From the NCBI GenBank assembly GCA_036346205.1, contig JARFJB010001172.1:658501-722500 (forward strand): a stretch of DNA of 64,000 nucleotides. Reading direction: 5' to 3'. Shown here one piece after another: positions 13,202 through 23,841 of the stretch. Below the pieces are notes generated by a model that was not told the origin of the DNA, did no database searches, and saw only the letters and a program-made list of their open reading frames with translations. Numbering within the stretch: position 1 is the stretch's first letter; every line of letters begins with the position of its first letter. Origin of the DNA: Vesta saturnalis. Its lineage: Eukaryota > Arthropoda > Insecta > Coleoptera > Lampyridae. Position numbers and translations under genes: made by a program.

Positions 13202-13297
13202 GTAAGTATTTTTGGCATACCATTTTTTTTAATTTATTGTTATTTTTCGATTTCATGTGAATGATATAATTATTTCAATGACTCTTTCTTCTGTTAG
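13202..13297 (+). other. Probable 5' UTR intron of piggyBac transposase
   Basis: GTAAGT donor at 13202 after GACGAAATAC, and a pyrimidine-rich acceptor TCTTTCTTCTGTTAG ending at 13297, two bases before the transposase ATG at 13299. Intron length is 96 bp, typical for insects. This is a prediction from splice signals only. Confidence 0.5.
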
Positions 13298-13298
13298 A

Positions 13299-15019
13299 AT
13301 GTCTGAACATATTGAATGTGTATTTTTAGAATCAATGGATAGTCGTAAAGTTGCTCAAATTTTAGAGTGGTTGGATGAAGTTGGCCAGAATGAAGTTCGC
13401 GGTGAGTCAAGTTCCAACAGAGAAGAGGATTATCTTGAAGAATCGGAACAGGATGAAGAGCTTCCATGTGAAGCATCAGGAAATATTTTAGAATCTGAGG
13501 ATGATGAGCCGCCTCAACGTAGTCGACGTACCGACTTCTATAGCGGTGTAGATAATACTATCTGGTCAAAAACTGCTCCATCGAACAGAGGTAGATCTCG
13601 ATATCACAATATTGTTTGTAGCTCCCGGTGTCAAAGGAATTGCTCGACAGAAATCTACTGTTGAAGAATGCATGTCTCTCTTTTGGATGATAATATAATT
13701 GATCTCCTAACCAGATATACTAATATAAAAATTGACTATATCAGGGCTAAATACGCAAGACAAAGAGATGCGAAACCGCCAGATGCAATTGAAATAAAAG
13801 ATTATATAGCAATTTTGTTGATGGCTGGGGTAATAAGTCAGTCGATTGAGTATTGCGCTAATATTCGAGCATGTAAAGCACACAGGAATCGATGCTATAT
13901 ATTTGATTATGTCTGAACACAGGTTCAAACTTTTGACGAGGTGTCTGCGCTTTGATGACATTGGAGACCGACATATTCGTACGAATATTGATAAACTGGC
14001 TCCAATAAGAGAGTTTTTCCATCTGTTTGTCGAGAGCTTTCAAAAATATTTCATTATCAGTACTGAAATGACTTTGGATGAGCAACTGTTGACTTTTCGT
14101 GGACGTTGTCCTTTCAGACAGTATCTCCCAAGCAAACCGGCAAAATATGGAGTGAAGGTTTTTGCCCTTGTGGATGTGGCCACCCACGTGAAGGTCCGTT
14201 TCGTTTGAGCAATGCAAGGCGCCATGTAGTAATGAGAATGGCAAGTCCAGTGGTGGGCAAAAACTTCAATATAACAATGGGCAACTGGTTTTCATCTCTT
14301 AGAGTTGCAAAAGAACTGTTTTAAAATAGAATAACTATGGTTGCTACAGTACGATAGGATAAAAGAGAAGTACCTCGAGAACTTCGCATTGCAAGAGGAA
14401 ACCCAACATCCTCTTCTAAATTTGGCTTACACCCACCACGCACATTGGTTTCGTATGTGCCTAAACCTAATAAAGTGGTTGTTTTGATGTCCACGATGCA
14501 TAATGACGCGACGATAGATGCCGAGACAGGAGCTAGTAAAAACCAGAAATTATAACGTATTATAATCGTACGAAAAACGGTGTAGACCTAGTAGATAAGA
14601 TGTGCTTCCTCTATGACGTATCCAGAAATTCAAGAACTGTTTTCTTCGCCTTGCAAAATCTCAGCGCACTCAACGCGTTATGCATTTATACTGGAAATAA
14701 AAACTACGAGAGTCTTCGCCGTCGTGACTTCCTTATTGACTTCTCTCTGGCTTCGATGAAACCCCTAGCTCGTCGAAGGTTGGAGACAAAAACATTACCA
14801 CGAAATCTATCATTCAAAATAAAAGACTTTCTTGGCATTCTTCAACCAGAAAACCAGCCAACGACATCGACACCAACACCAAGATCTTCCGTCGGTCCTG
14901 CTATGATTGCTGAGGAGCTCGCAATAAAAGCAATAGAAAACTGTGCAATGTATGCAAAGTTTATTTGTGGAGATCATTCCAAGATTGTATGTCTATCTTG
15001 TTTGGCAAACACCAATTAG
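13299..15019 (+). pseudogene. piggyBac-like transposase pseudogene
   Basis: Starts MSEHIECVFLESMDSRK at 13299, with an acidic N-terminus (EEDYLEESEQDEELP). The DDD core follows: IKDYIAILLMAGV, then TLDEQLLTFRGRCPF (first catalytic Asp, about 14070), YLPSKPAKYGVKVF, and NWFSSLRVAKELF. Next is NGVDLVDKM (third Asp region, about 14580) and a short Cys/His tail (CAMYAKFICGDHSKIVCLSC) before the stop at 15019. Where the family has CDNWF, this copy reads TMGNWF (about 14270), so the second catalytic Asp is Gly. Frameshifts near 13650, 13900 and 14205 and several stops in 14320-14600 confirm decay. The gene is in the 5' part of the element ending at 17672. Confidence 0.9.
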
Positions 15020-15097
15020 AATTAGTTTTTTGAAATCAGTTTTTTGTGATCTCAATCAGACTGAAGTATGTGATTTTTAGTGCCCTATAAGAAGATT

Positions 15098-15118
15098 TTT
15101 AATTTTTGTTGATTATTT
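15098..15118. repeat. Left 21-bp target-site duplication of LINE
   Basis: TTTAATTTTTGTTGATTATTT is identical to 17526-17546. It is followed by the poly(T) that represents the LINE poly(A) tail. Confidence 0.92.
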
Positions 15119-17525
15119 TTTTTTTTATGATTGTGGACCTGAACAGGCTAAATTTGGCCTATCGTGCTAAAGTACCCAGGCACAATTAGGAGGATGGATA
15201 GAGGGATAATGAATTGCCAATAGATACCTATGAACCTTACATTTTCTCATATCATAAGCAGGAACTAGGAGATCATTCCAGACTTTAGAAGCCGTGTAGA
15301 AAAATGTGGATTGCGTTCGTTTGGTACGACAAGTGGAGATTTGCACTGCATACTGATGATGTGAATGAGCGAACCGAGTGTTTCTCGCAAAGATAGTCCG
15401 AGATGGTATCAAAGAATATAATTCAGCAGCACAATAGCCGTTGTAATAACGATAATACAAAGAAAGAACTGAAACCATCCTTCTATGCTCAAGGGACTGT
15501 ATGTGAGAAGTTAAGGACGGGTCATTTATAAGCCTAATCGCTCTCTTTTGAATACGATCAACGATATCCAGAGCGTATTGGGGAGCACTAACCCACAGGT
15601 GAGAATTATATTCCAGATGAAGCCGAATTTGGGCCTTATACAGCAGAAGGAGTTGTCGAGCGGTAAAGTACTGCTTAGATCTGTACAAAAAGTCTATTTT
15701 ACGAGCAGTTGTTTTGGTAGCTGACAGAAGATGGTCAACCCATGTGAGATTTGAAGAATTTGAAAACTTAAGAACTGAGCCATTCATACTTACAACAGGA
15801 AATGATCGATCTTTTTTGGCGGACACAAGGCAACACTGAGTTTTTTAAGCATTAACTTTAACTAGATTATTGCTTCCCCATTCGAGAATACGTTAAAAGT
15901 CTTTGTTGATTGAATTTTCCATTTCAGCTTTAATTTCTTGATTTGACATAGAAGGTAGATTATCACTATGAGTAGACTGAGATGAACCACAGTGAAGAGT
16001 GCTATCGTCAGCAAAGCAATGGATGGGGTTAGATGTTGAAGAAATAAGGTCATTTATGTACAGCAGAAAAAGTGTAGGCGCTATAACGGATCCTTGTGGC
16101 ACGCCCGCGTTAATGCTAACTTCTTTTGAAAATAAGCCATCAACTACGACACGTATTCGTCTTTTATCAAGGAAACTAGAAACCCGGTTGACGAGCGTAT
16201 CATTTAACCCAAACGAGGCGAGTTTGGCAAGTAAACACTTATGCAAACTTGGTCAAATGCCTTGGAGATATCTAAAGCGACTACAACTGTTTCACCGGAC
16301 TGCTCTACTGTATTGTTCCAAACTTGGGTCACATATTGAAGAAGATCACCTGTTGAACGACTTTGCCTAAACCCATATTGGTGGTCACTAAGGAGTTTGT
16401 TAGTTTCAAGAAACGTGAGCAGTTGGTGATTGATGGCCTTTTCCATGATTTTAGACAAAATGGAAATGATGGCAATTGGTCGGTAGTTTGAGGGATCGAT
16501 CTTATCGCCTTTTTTGGGAATAGGTTGAACATTTGCTAACTTCCATGATGAAGGGAATTCCCCAGAAGACATAGAGATCGTATAGAGCTTAGATAGGACT
16601 GATACTTGTTCGGGGGAACATTTCTTTAAGACAATAGCTGGGATACCGTCTGGGCCAGTCGCCTTATTGAGATCAAGCCTACTAATGATCGATTCCAAGA
16701 GCTTGTACCGAAAATGAATTGGTTTCATAGCGTATGAAGAAGGGTTGACTAGGGGCACATCTTTTCCAGAATCATTGAGACACGAGTTTGATGCAAACAA
16801 ATCCACAAAAACATTGGCTTGGTCTACAGAATCAGCAACTACCGATCCGTCAATAGATGTCGGGGGGATGAAGCTGTTCCAAAATTTTTACTAATGGCTT
16901 TAGCTAAAGACCAAAATTTACGACTGCCTAAAGAAGATGTAACTAGTTCATTGCATTTTCGATGTTCGAAGAGCCTTTTTGTTTTAGTGATGACACTTTT
17001 GCAGATATTTCTAGCACCAACGTATTCTACATGACTGTCGATCGATTTATTAGATTTCCATTTAATGTCATATTTATATTTTAAAGATACTGCATCAGCA
17101 CAAGCCTTATTGAACCAGGGTTGGGAACGTGAATGACCTATATGGTACTGTTTTTTTGGGAATGTATAACTCCATTCCCATGAGGATGACTTCAGATACT
17201 AAAATAGCGATGTCCGAAGAAGAAGACGACTTAAAACAATATTCACGCCATGGAAAGGTTGCAAAGAAAACCCGTAAATTACTCCATCGAGCTGACTTAA
17301 AACACCACAAGGTTCTATCGGTTTTGCGAACAACAGTGGAATTAGGTACAGTAGAAATGATTTCTATTATACAATGGTCGGAAAGACCTAAATGCGTAAG
17401 AACGGAAGTTTTATAAACAAGAGGTTTTGATGTAAGAAAGAGATCTAGAAGATGTGGAGTATGGTTAGGGTTATCAGGGATTCTTGTGGGTTCAGAAATC
17501 ATTTGTGTTTAATATGGAGGTTCTG
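15119..17525 (-). mobile_element. 5'-truncated Jockey/CR1-like non-LTR retrotransposon
   Basis: Minus-strand LINE. Its 3' end is a short A-rich tail (poly(T) 15119-15126 on the + strand) only about 40 bp after the stop codon. Its 5' end, inside the endonuclease domain, lies at 17525. Identical 21-bp duplications flank it. It sits in the 3' noncoding region of the piggyBac element: joining 15118 to 17547 restores an uninterrupted piggyBac tail to GGG|TTAA at 17668. Length is 2.4 kb, so it is truncated relative to full-length elements. Confidence 0.92.
15167..17502 (-). pseudogene. LINE ORF2 (endonuclease C-terminus and reverse transcriptase) pseudogene
   Basis: Reads leftwards. The end of an apurinic-type endonuclease (TPHLLDLFLTSKP, then LGLSDHCIIE) lies near 17440-17380. 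A linker with PWFNKACADAV is near 17110. The RT has LNKATGPDGIP (about 16660), VQPIPKKGD with SNYRPIAIISILSKIMEK, LDISKAFDQV, AGVPQGSVIAPTLF (about 16110) and the catalytic FADDSTLH (about 16010). A C-terminal LEYNSHLWVSAP, RIQKRAIRLI and VWNDL region runs to the stop at 15167. Lesions: frameshifts near 17100, 16830 and 16245, and stops near 15890 and 15850. Motif order fits the Jockey/CR1 group; finer placement needs a tree. Confidence 0.92.
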
Positions 17526-17546
17526 TTTAATTTTTGTTGATTATTT
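17526..17546. repeat. Right 21-bp target-site duplication of LINE
   Basis: Identical partner of 15098-15118 at the 5' junction of the LINE. Confidence 0.92.
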
Positions 17547-18334
17547 CTATTAAAAAACATTATAATAATAAGACTGTAATACCAAATATAAAGATTTTAA
17601 GCTTACATGACGTTTTATTTCAATTTGTAAATGGTCTACATATTGTAATCCACGCGACCATTGCAGGGTTAAAAGTACACGTAGATCTAAAGTTGATTCG
17701 TACAGATTCTTATCAATGAAAAATCTGTAACGAATGATCTAGTTTAATGGTGTTATCAAAAACCACCGGTTTTAACTTCCTTTGATAATAAATAATACCT
17801 ACCAACTATTGTGAATAAAGTGCAAACATGAATAAAGATTTAACAATAGGTTAGTTATTGGTATATTTATATGTATAATTTGACCAGTGTAACTAATTAT
17901 CAAATCAACCATATGGTATAATTATTTAATTAATATTTCCGTTAAGGCAAAACATTAAAACAGAAACTGTGTTTTAGCATAAGTTGAGATGACAGACGTG
18001 TTAAAAATGTGTAATTACTATTATGGCTAATTTTACATTTTAAAAGCGTAGTATAGGAACATTTTTAATTAATGTATTTTTTATGTTTATTCACCCGTTA
18101 AGTATGGTTGTAAACAAACGTTAATTAATGCATTCTTAATAGATTATCAAGGTTAACGCCACAATTATTTTAGATAAGCAAAGTTTAAATATAGATCATA
18201 ACCGGATATACAGATAATATAGTATATTTTATAGTGCCAGCACTGAAACTGTAACACTTCTATAGATGGTGATAATAAACATCCCTACAACCAGACTGTT
18301 TTAATATTTTTATCACACTAGTTTATTCTAATTC

Positions 18335-18420
18335 TAACCACGGTGTACTCCATACCAGGCAGGAATATAAAAGTGGGAGACGTGACATCAGTAGTCTAGA
18401 ATTGTAATGAAATTGATGCA
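18335..18420 (+). repeat. Short interspersed repeat, MITE-like, copy 1
   Basis: CACGGTGTACTCCATACCAG and the following GGCAGGAATATA...GACATCAGTAG align with the reverse complement of 36165-36250 (CACGGCGTACTCTATGCCAG...GACGTCAGTAG). There are two copies in opposite orientations. No terminal repeats could be defined from two copies. Confidence 0.65.
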
Positions 18421-18846
18421 GTAGCATATAGAAATCGTAGAGTTTTAGGCTGCACCAACAAATTCAAATAATATCTATCGAAATATGATTCGCAAATGCC
18501 GGTACTGAATTCTCGAAACACCTATTATAGTACTACTTTATTTAATGTTACAAAATACTGCATTGTATAATTATAAAATATTATTATAGCATTGCAGTTA
18601 CATATGTGTTTATTCATCAGTTAATGAATCAATATAATATCCATGAAATACGCGATGCAATTTGTCTGCGCACGTAACCATGATGTAAAAGAACAGGTGT
18701 AGAAATGCGCATAATGGCCGATCGAAGAAGAATAGAGAGCCAATCATATTTTTATCCAGAATGTAGCGCCATATTCAAATGAAGAATTAGTCACAAATTT
18801 GTAATACATAATACAAAATTATAATAATCCGAAATTAAATAGAAGG

Positions 18847-18939
18847 AAGTCATAGTAATATGTAAATTGTGAATTATCAAAAATCTTTTGCTGTATGCAA
18901 TAATATGAATAATTCACAATTTAGTTATTACTATGACTT
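18847..18939. repeat. Short perfect-arm hairpin
   Basis: AAGTCATAGTAATA..AAATTGTGAATTAT at 18847-18877 is mirrored by ATAATTCACAATTT..ATTACTATGACTT at 18908-18939, around a 30-nt loop. It could be a tiny nonautonomous palindromic repeat; no target duplication was obvious. Confidence 0.75.
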
Positions 18940-19061
18940 TGCCGTTATTAGCATTTAGATGCAATTAACCTCCTCTTTAATGCATATTAATTTAACTGCC
19001 TAAAAAGGAACTTTTCTATATTCCAGTCTTGTTGGTCTGTATGAAACTTGAAAAATTCAAC

Positions 19062-19130
19062 CTTGCAGTCACCTTGCCACAAAATTAACTGATTACATAA
19101 ATATATATTGAATTACATAACATCAACACT
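19062..19130 (+). repeat. Left direct repeat outside foldback element (SINE-body-like)
   Basis: CTTGCAGTCACCTTGCCACA through AACATCAACAC aligns directly with 23693-23758 (CTTGCAGACACCCTGCCACA ... AACATCAAAC). In the right copy this sequence follows a tRNA-like head, so it may be the body of a SINE. Confidence 0.6.
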
Positions 19131-19171
19131 AATAAGATACATACAGTTTAGGACTGAATAGAGTGAAGCTA

Positions 19172-20207
19172 CTATCGGTTTCAAAAAGCAAGAGAGGCCA
19201 GTTTGAATGCTTATAACTTTTTCATTGTAAGCCCAATTGATGGCAGAGATCTTCCCTGTAGATATAATAACACTCAGAAAATATAAATTTTTAGACTTTG
19301 TAAATTAAAAATTAAATTATCATAAAAAATGTAGTTTTTCGGCCCGTGTTTTACATACAATCGGTGTTAGTGCTCGTAGCTTCCTTATTTTTGTCTTAAA
19401 ATGTGCGAAATTTTAACCAGTGACATATCAAAGTAATATAAAGATAACTGCAATTTCAAATTTTGAAAAAATATTTAAATTTTGAAAAAAAATGACGTGT
19501 TCTCGTTACGTGCAAACTTCGCTCTACATGTAGGTTTTAATTGTTCTTTAACGTTCCGTATTAAATTACACGCATTTATCATGTAGTTTAATCCCAATTA
19601 ATGAATAATTAAATTCTCAATCGAGAGAGAACGGGCTACGTTGGACGAGCTTCCGATCGACGACTCAATACGAATGCCGTCGCATGCGCGATGCACGAAA
19701 TCGAGCTTCACACTGCTAAAATAAACGTTCCTTAAAGAATGATATTATTTAATTGGCCGATTTCTTAAGAATATTAATCATCTGGTATGAGCACAAGGAT
19801 TTTTTTTTATATTATACAACTTAAGGTACATATTAAATGAAGACAGCAGAAACAATAAATAGTAAACTACAAAAATCAACAAATAATTGTGTGGAATGTG
19901 AAATTGGAAAATACCGTAACAATAATGACTATTAATGCACTTTCTGTAATATTTTAATTGGTTGTAAATGTAAACTATACTATTTATTATTTATATACAA
20001 AAATTACATGCACAAGGATTACATGAGCACAAGGATTTTTTTAATTTATATTATACAACTTAAGGTACATATTAAATTAAAAATATAACAGAAAGTGCAT
20101 TAAATAGTCATTATTGTTACGGTATTTTCCAATTTCACATTCCACACAATTATTTGTTGATTTTTGTAGTTTACTATTCATTGTTTCTGCTGTCCTCATT
20201 TAATATG
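19172..20207. repeat. Left arm and centre of large foldback element
   Basis: CTATCGGTTTCAAAAAGCAAG (19172) onward is the reverse complement of 23646 leftwards, with roughly 85-90% identity by eye. The outer arm reaches about 19824; beyond it lies an inner hairpin, 19825-19951 against 20088-20207. Between the inner arms, 20025-20080 repeats 19790-19846 in direct orientation. The element has no coding capacity of its own. Confidence 0.85.
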
Positions 20208-20213
20208 TAGGGG

Positions 20214-20632
20214 AGGCCGGGGTTGGTTCGTTACAGGGGCAGGTTCGTACAGACGCCAGTGCGCCGGTGCTATGCAACGTATGTTGTCATGACTCAACAA
20301 GTGTATTTGTCACGTAGCCAGGTTAGTCTGCATATAGTTTCAAGACGATACACAACGTGGTTTAAGAGTTATTTAGTGATTTGTGATTTTGTGTCCCGTA
20401 AGTCAATTTTTTTGTTCCTACATAACATTTTATAACATGGTTATACGCAAGTTTTTAATTTTTATTCTGGTATATGCTTATTGCACAAGAATTTAGCTTT
20501 ATTCTCGTCTAATGTAATTGAAAATTAATTAACGGGTTGTTGAGATAAGAATTTTTTTAAAACAAAAATGGCGGTGAGGCTGGTTAGTACATTTCTGGCG
20601 GGGTTGGTTCGTACTGTACCTACCAACCCCGA
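20214..20632 (+). promoter_or_regulatory. Subterminal repeat array, left end of pogo element
   Basis: Several copies of GGGG(T/C)(T/A)GGTTCGT(T/A)C on either strand: 20223-20237, 20236-20251, 20600-20614 and an inverted CCAACCCC at 20623-20630. Inverted copies recur at the right end (22737-22795). This is the usual layout of transposase-binding sites; binding is inferred, not shown. Confidence 0.55.
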
Positions 20633-20695
20633 TGCTAGAAAAATACATATTCCTACATTTTGATCCAAGTTTTTGTTTTCTTTTAAAGGTCTATC

Positions 20696-22613
20696 ATGCG
20701 TACGTATCACAACGGTGTCTTACTCCACCTGATATCATTGCTTCAAGCTGTAAGAGCTGTCAAAATTGATGAGCGTGGCCTAAGAGCAACTTCCAGAGAG
20801 TTTGGGATACCATTAATGACTGCAAAAATATTGCCAAAAATTCTCTAACGAAGATATTACTGGAGATAACAGCTCACCGAATACAATAGTTGGATACTTT
20901 AAGAACAGAAAGGTTAATAATTAAAATTAAAATATTATTTACTTCACCTATTTAAAAACTTTTTTAGGTGTTTTCATTAGAGGAAGAATCACATCTGTCC
21001 GAATACGTAAAGAAAGCATCTGATATTTATTTTGGATTTTCTCCTAGAGAAGTTAGACGAGTTGCTTTTCTATATGCAGTGTCATTAAATTTATGTATTC
21101 CCGACAGCTGGAAGAAACAGGAGATGGCCGGAGCTGATTGGTTTTCAGCATTTTTAAAACGAACTCCAGAATCTACCAGTCTTTCACGGGCCACCAGTTT
21201 TAATAAAACTAATGTTTCTGCATTTTTTGACAATCTTCAAACGGTACTAAACCGACTACAGTGTGGAGCAGCAGATGTGTGCAATATGGATGAGACCGCA
21301 ATAACTACGGTGCAGAAGCCAGAACGACTGATCGCTCGTCGAGGTTCCCGTCAAGTGGGAAGGTTAACTTGTGCCGAACGAGGAACACTAGTGACGATGG
21401 CCTTTGCCGTTTTTGCGACAGGAAATACCGTTCCGCCATATTTCATATTTCCGAGGGTAAATTTTAAGCTTCACTTTTTGAAAGTGAAAGCCCCCCTGGT
21501 AGTTCCGGAGGAGCTAACCCGTCCGGTTGGATGAAAGTACAATATTTTATAGATTATATTAAGTACTTTGTCAGACATACAATAGTTTCAATAAACAAAC
21601 CAATTCTATTGCTACTTGACAACCACGATTCACATTTGTCTGTTGAAGGACTTACCTACTGCAAGAATAATGGTGTAACTGTTCTATCATTTCCGCCGCA
21701 CTGCAGCCACAAGCTGCAACCTTTGGACAGAAGTGTGTATGGTCCATTCAAGAAGCATGTAAACACTGCGTGCGATAGTTGGATGACGAATAATCCTGGT
21801 CGTACGATGACCATTTATGATATCCCTGGCATTGTTTCCATCGCTTTGCCTATTGCAGCAACGCATAATAATATTACCCCTGGTTTTAGAGTCTCAGGAA
21901 TATCGCGTTTCAATCGGGATGTTTTTCCTGACTCCGAATTTTTACCAGCATATGTGACAGATAGGCCAAATCCTAATTCGGAAGCCGTCATTGACAATGA
22001 GATTCCTTCTACTAGCAAAGCTACACAAGCTACTGATTCTTCTGTTGATAACGAATTGGTATCTGTTCAGGGTCTAGATGAGTCAAACCTAGCAATTCCA
22101 TGCACTAGATTTTATACTCGCCAAGTTATACCAACTGACGAAATCCTAAATCAGCCAAGTTGCAGCAAAAATCAATTAACACCTGTCGAAATACTAAAGC
22201 CGCTTCCCAAACCAGCCCCAAAAAAAGAAAAAATTTCCAAGCGGAAAAGAAAATCCGCTATTCTGACTGACACACCTGTAAAAGATGAACTCGAAAAAGA
22301 AAAAATCGCGAAAATAGAGAAAGAGAATAAGAAGGTAGAATCAGTTAAAAAAAATGTTCTAGCCGACAAGAAACCTAGTACCGACAAAACTAAAAAACAT
22401 AAGAAGCTAAAGGTTTTAAAGGTTCGTAATTCTCATTCTAGTAGTGAAGATGAAGAATCCTTATGTTTAGTGTGCGTCGAACAATTTTCAAATAGTTCAC
22501 CAGGTGAGAAGTGGATACAGTGCAGAAGTTGTAAGCTCTGGTCACACGAAAAATGCAGTAATGCTGGTCCTTTTTACGTATGCCACAATTGCAATTCAGA
22601 TGATTCAAACTAA
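20696..22613 (+). pseudogene. Pogo-type transposase with C-terminal PHD finger (two frameshifts)
   Basis: Exon 1 (20696-20912) encodes a pipsqueak-like HTH (LISLLQAVRAVKIDERGLRA, SREFGIP). A 55-bp GT-AG intron follows. Exon 2 has a CENP-B-type DNA-binding segment (PESTSLSRATSFNK) and the DDE core: NMDETAITTV (about 21286), LLLDNHDSH (about 21613) and FPPHCSHKLQPLD (about 21690), with 35 residues between the last two Asp. A lysine-rich nuclear-type region (about 22200-22430) precedes a PHD finger: CLVC, WIQCRSCKLWSHEKC, YVCHNC. The stop is at 22613. Lesions are one frameshift near 20845 in exon 1 and one in the C run at 21492-21497. All three catalytic acids are intact, so this is the least decayed coding sequence in the window. 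Confidence 0.92.
20913..20967 (+). other. Intron in pogo transposase
   Basis: GTTAAT donor after FKNRK and ACTTTTTTAG acceptor before VFSLEEE. Splicing joins the HTH exon to the CENP-B-like exon at the place where pogo relatives continue without a break. It is 55 bp, AT-rich and has in-frame stops, as expected for an insect micro-intron. Confidence 0.7.
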
Positions 22614-22970
22614 TTTTTTTTCTTTTTGATGTTCTTTTTGAGTTCTTTTTGATGTCTTATTTTTGTAAACTTGAGTTTGCACTTTGTTTTTTTTAAATAA
22701 ATGTCTATTACCCTTATTCTTAATAATGAAAAACCTGTACTAACCTGCCCCATAGGGTGTACGAACCTGCTCCGTATATGGGGCTGGTTGGTACACAAGA
22801 CATAGGACGATATTTCGCCATTTTGTTTCTTAGTATTATTTACAATATATTCATAATGCTAATAAACAATAAGCCAAATATAGTACCTACCCATAGCCGA
22901 TGAATAATTTTAAATTAGTCGTTTAGGTTAATCACAAAAAAATCAAATGTAAAAATTGTACCCACCCCTA

Positions 22971-23646
22971 CCTTAAATTGTATAATAAAATAAAAAAAAA
23001 CCTGTGTTCATACCAGATGTTTTGATTAATATTTTTAATAAATCGACCGATAAAATAATATCATTCTTTAAGGAACATTTATTTTAACAGTGTGAAGCTC
23101 GATTTCATGCATAGCGCATGCGACGGCATTAGTATTGAGTCGTCAATCGGAAGCTCATCCAACGTAGCCCGCTCTTTATCTCGTCTGAGAATTTAATTAT
23201 TCATTAATTGGTATTAATCCACATAATACTTGCGTGTACTTTAATACGGAACGTTAAAGAACAATTAAAACCTACATGTCGGTCCACTTAAAACGAAGAT
23301 ACTTTCATTTAGAGCGAAGTTTGCACGTATCAAGAACGTCATTTTTTCAAAATTTAAATATTTTTTCAAAATTTGAAATTGCTGTTACATTTATATTACT
23401 TTGATATGCCACTGGTTAAATGTCGCACATTTTAAGACAAAAATAAGGAAGCTACGAGCAAAACTCCATTTTTTATGATAATTTAATTTTTAATTTACAA
23501 AGTTAAGCGTCTAAAAAATTTATATTTTCTGAATGTTATTATATGTCTACAGGGAAGATCTCTGTCAAGTTTCACATTAATTGGGCTTACAATAAAAACA
23601 GTTATAAGCTTTCAAGCTTATCTATCTTGCTTTTTGAAACCGATAG
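22971..23646. repeat. Right arm of large foldback element
   Basis: Inverted partner of 19172-19824, including the GC-rich block GCATGCGACGGCATTAG (about 23117) and a mirrored AATTTAAATATTTTTTC segment near 23351. It begins immediately after the TA duplication of the pogo insertion. Confidence 0.85.
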
Positions 23647-23760
23647 CTCAGATGGTTAAGAGTCCTACTCTAGATAAGTAGTGGTCGTGCGTCTTGCAGA
23701 CACCCTGCCACAAAAGTGACTGGTTACATAAATATATATGAATTATATAACATCAAACAA
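23637..23760 (+). repeat. tRNA-like SINE head plus body fragment
   Basis: GATAGCTCAGATGGTTAAGA (23642-23661) matches a pol III A box and tRNA D arm. CTACTCTAGATAAGTAG can form an anticodon-like arm, and GGTCGTGCGTCTTGCAG sits where the B box should be but is degraded. The following CCACAAAAGTGAC...CATCAAAC matches the body also found at 19062-19130. I read it as a decayed tRNA-derived SINE rather than a working tRNA, because no acceptor stem closes. Confidence 0.5.
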
Positions 23761-23841
23761 AAAGTAAAGTATTTAATGTCTCTCGTATCATTATATTGCG
23801 TATAATTTTTGCAATTTACAATGCAGCACATTGGCATAGTA

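Larger units (their letters stand above)
13080..17672 (+). mobile_element. piggyBac-like transposon, split by a LINE
   Basis: The right end reads GCAGGG immediately followed by TTAA (17669-17672), the hallmark GGG|TTAA edge of piggyBac elements. The coding part lies at 13299-15019. The 3' noncoding part is interrupted at 15119-17525 by a LINE. The left end is not clear: TTAA words near 13029 and 13092 are not followed by CCC, so the start given here is approximate. Without the LINE the element is about 2.2 kb. Confidence 0.75.
17673..19061. other. AT-rich spacer, mostly unassigned
   Basis: About 1.4 kb without a reading frame or recognised element, apart from the short repeat at 18335-18420 and the hairpin at 18847-18939 listed separately. 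Confidence 0.6.
20210..22968 (+). mobile_element. Nearly intact pogo-family transposon (copy 1)
   Basis: Starts GGGGAGGCCGGGG after TA (20208-20209) and ends CCCACCCC before TA (22969-22970). Excising 20210-22970 makes the flanking foldback arm continuous (TTTAATATG|TA|CCTTAAATTG mirrors CAACTTAAGG|TA|CATATTAAA near 19820-19837). That proves both edges and the TA duplication. The 2.76-kb element contains one two-exon transposase. GGTT(C/G/A)GTAC words are repeated at 20240-20251, 20580-20615 and 22737-22795. Confidence 0.93.

Noticed and set aside
13707..14244. Minus-strand frames opposite piggyBac
   Set aside because: Shadows of the transposase; the plus strand has the conserved motifs.
23637..23710. 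A functional tRNA gene
   Set aside because: The A box is good but the B box is degraded and no acceptor stem closes; read as SINE-derived.
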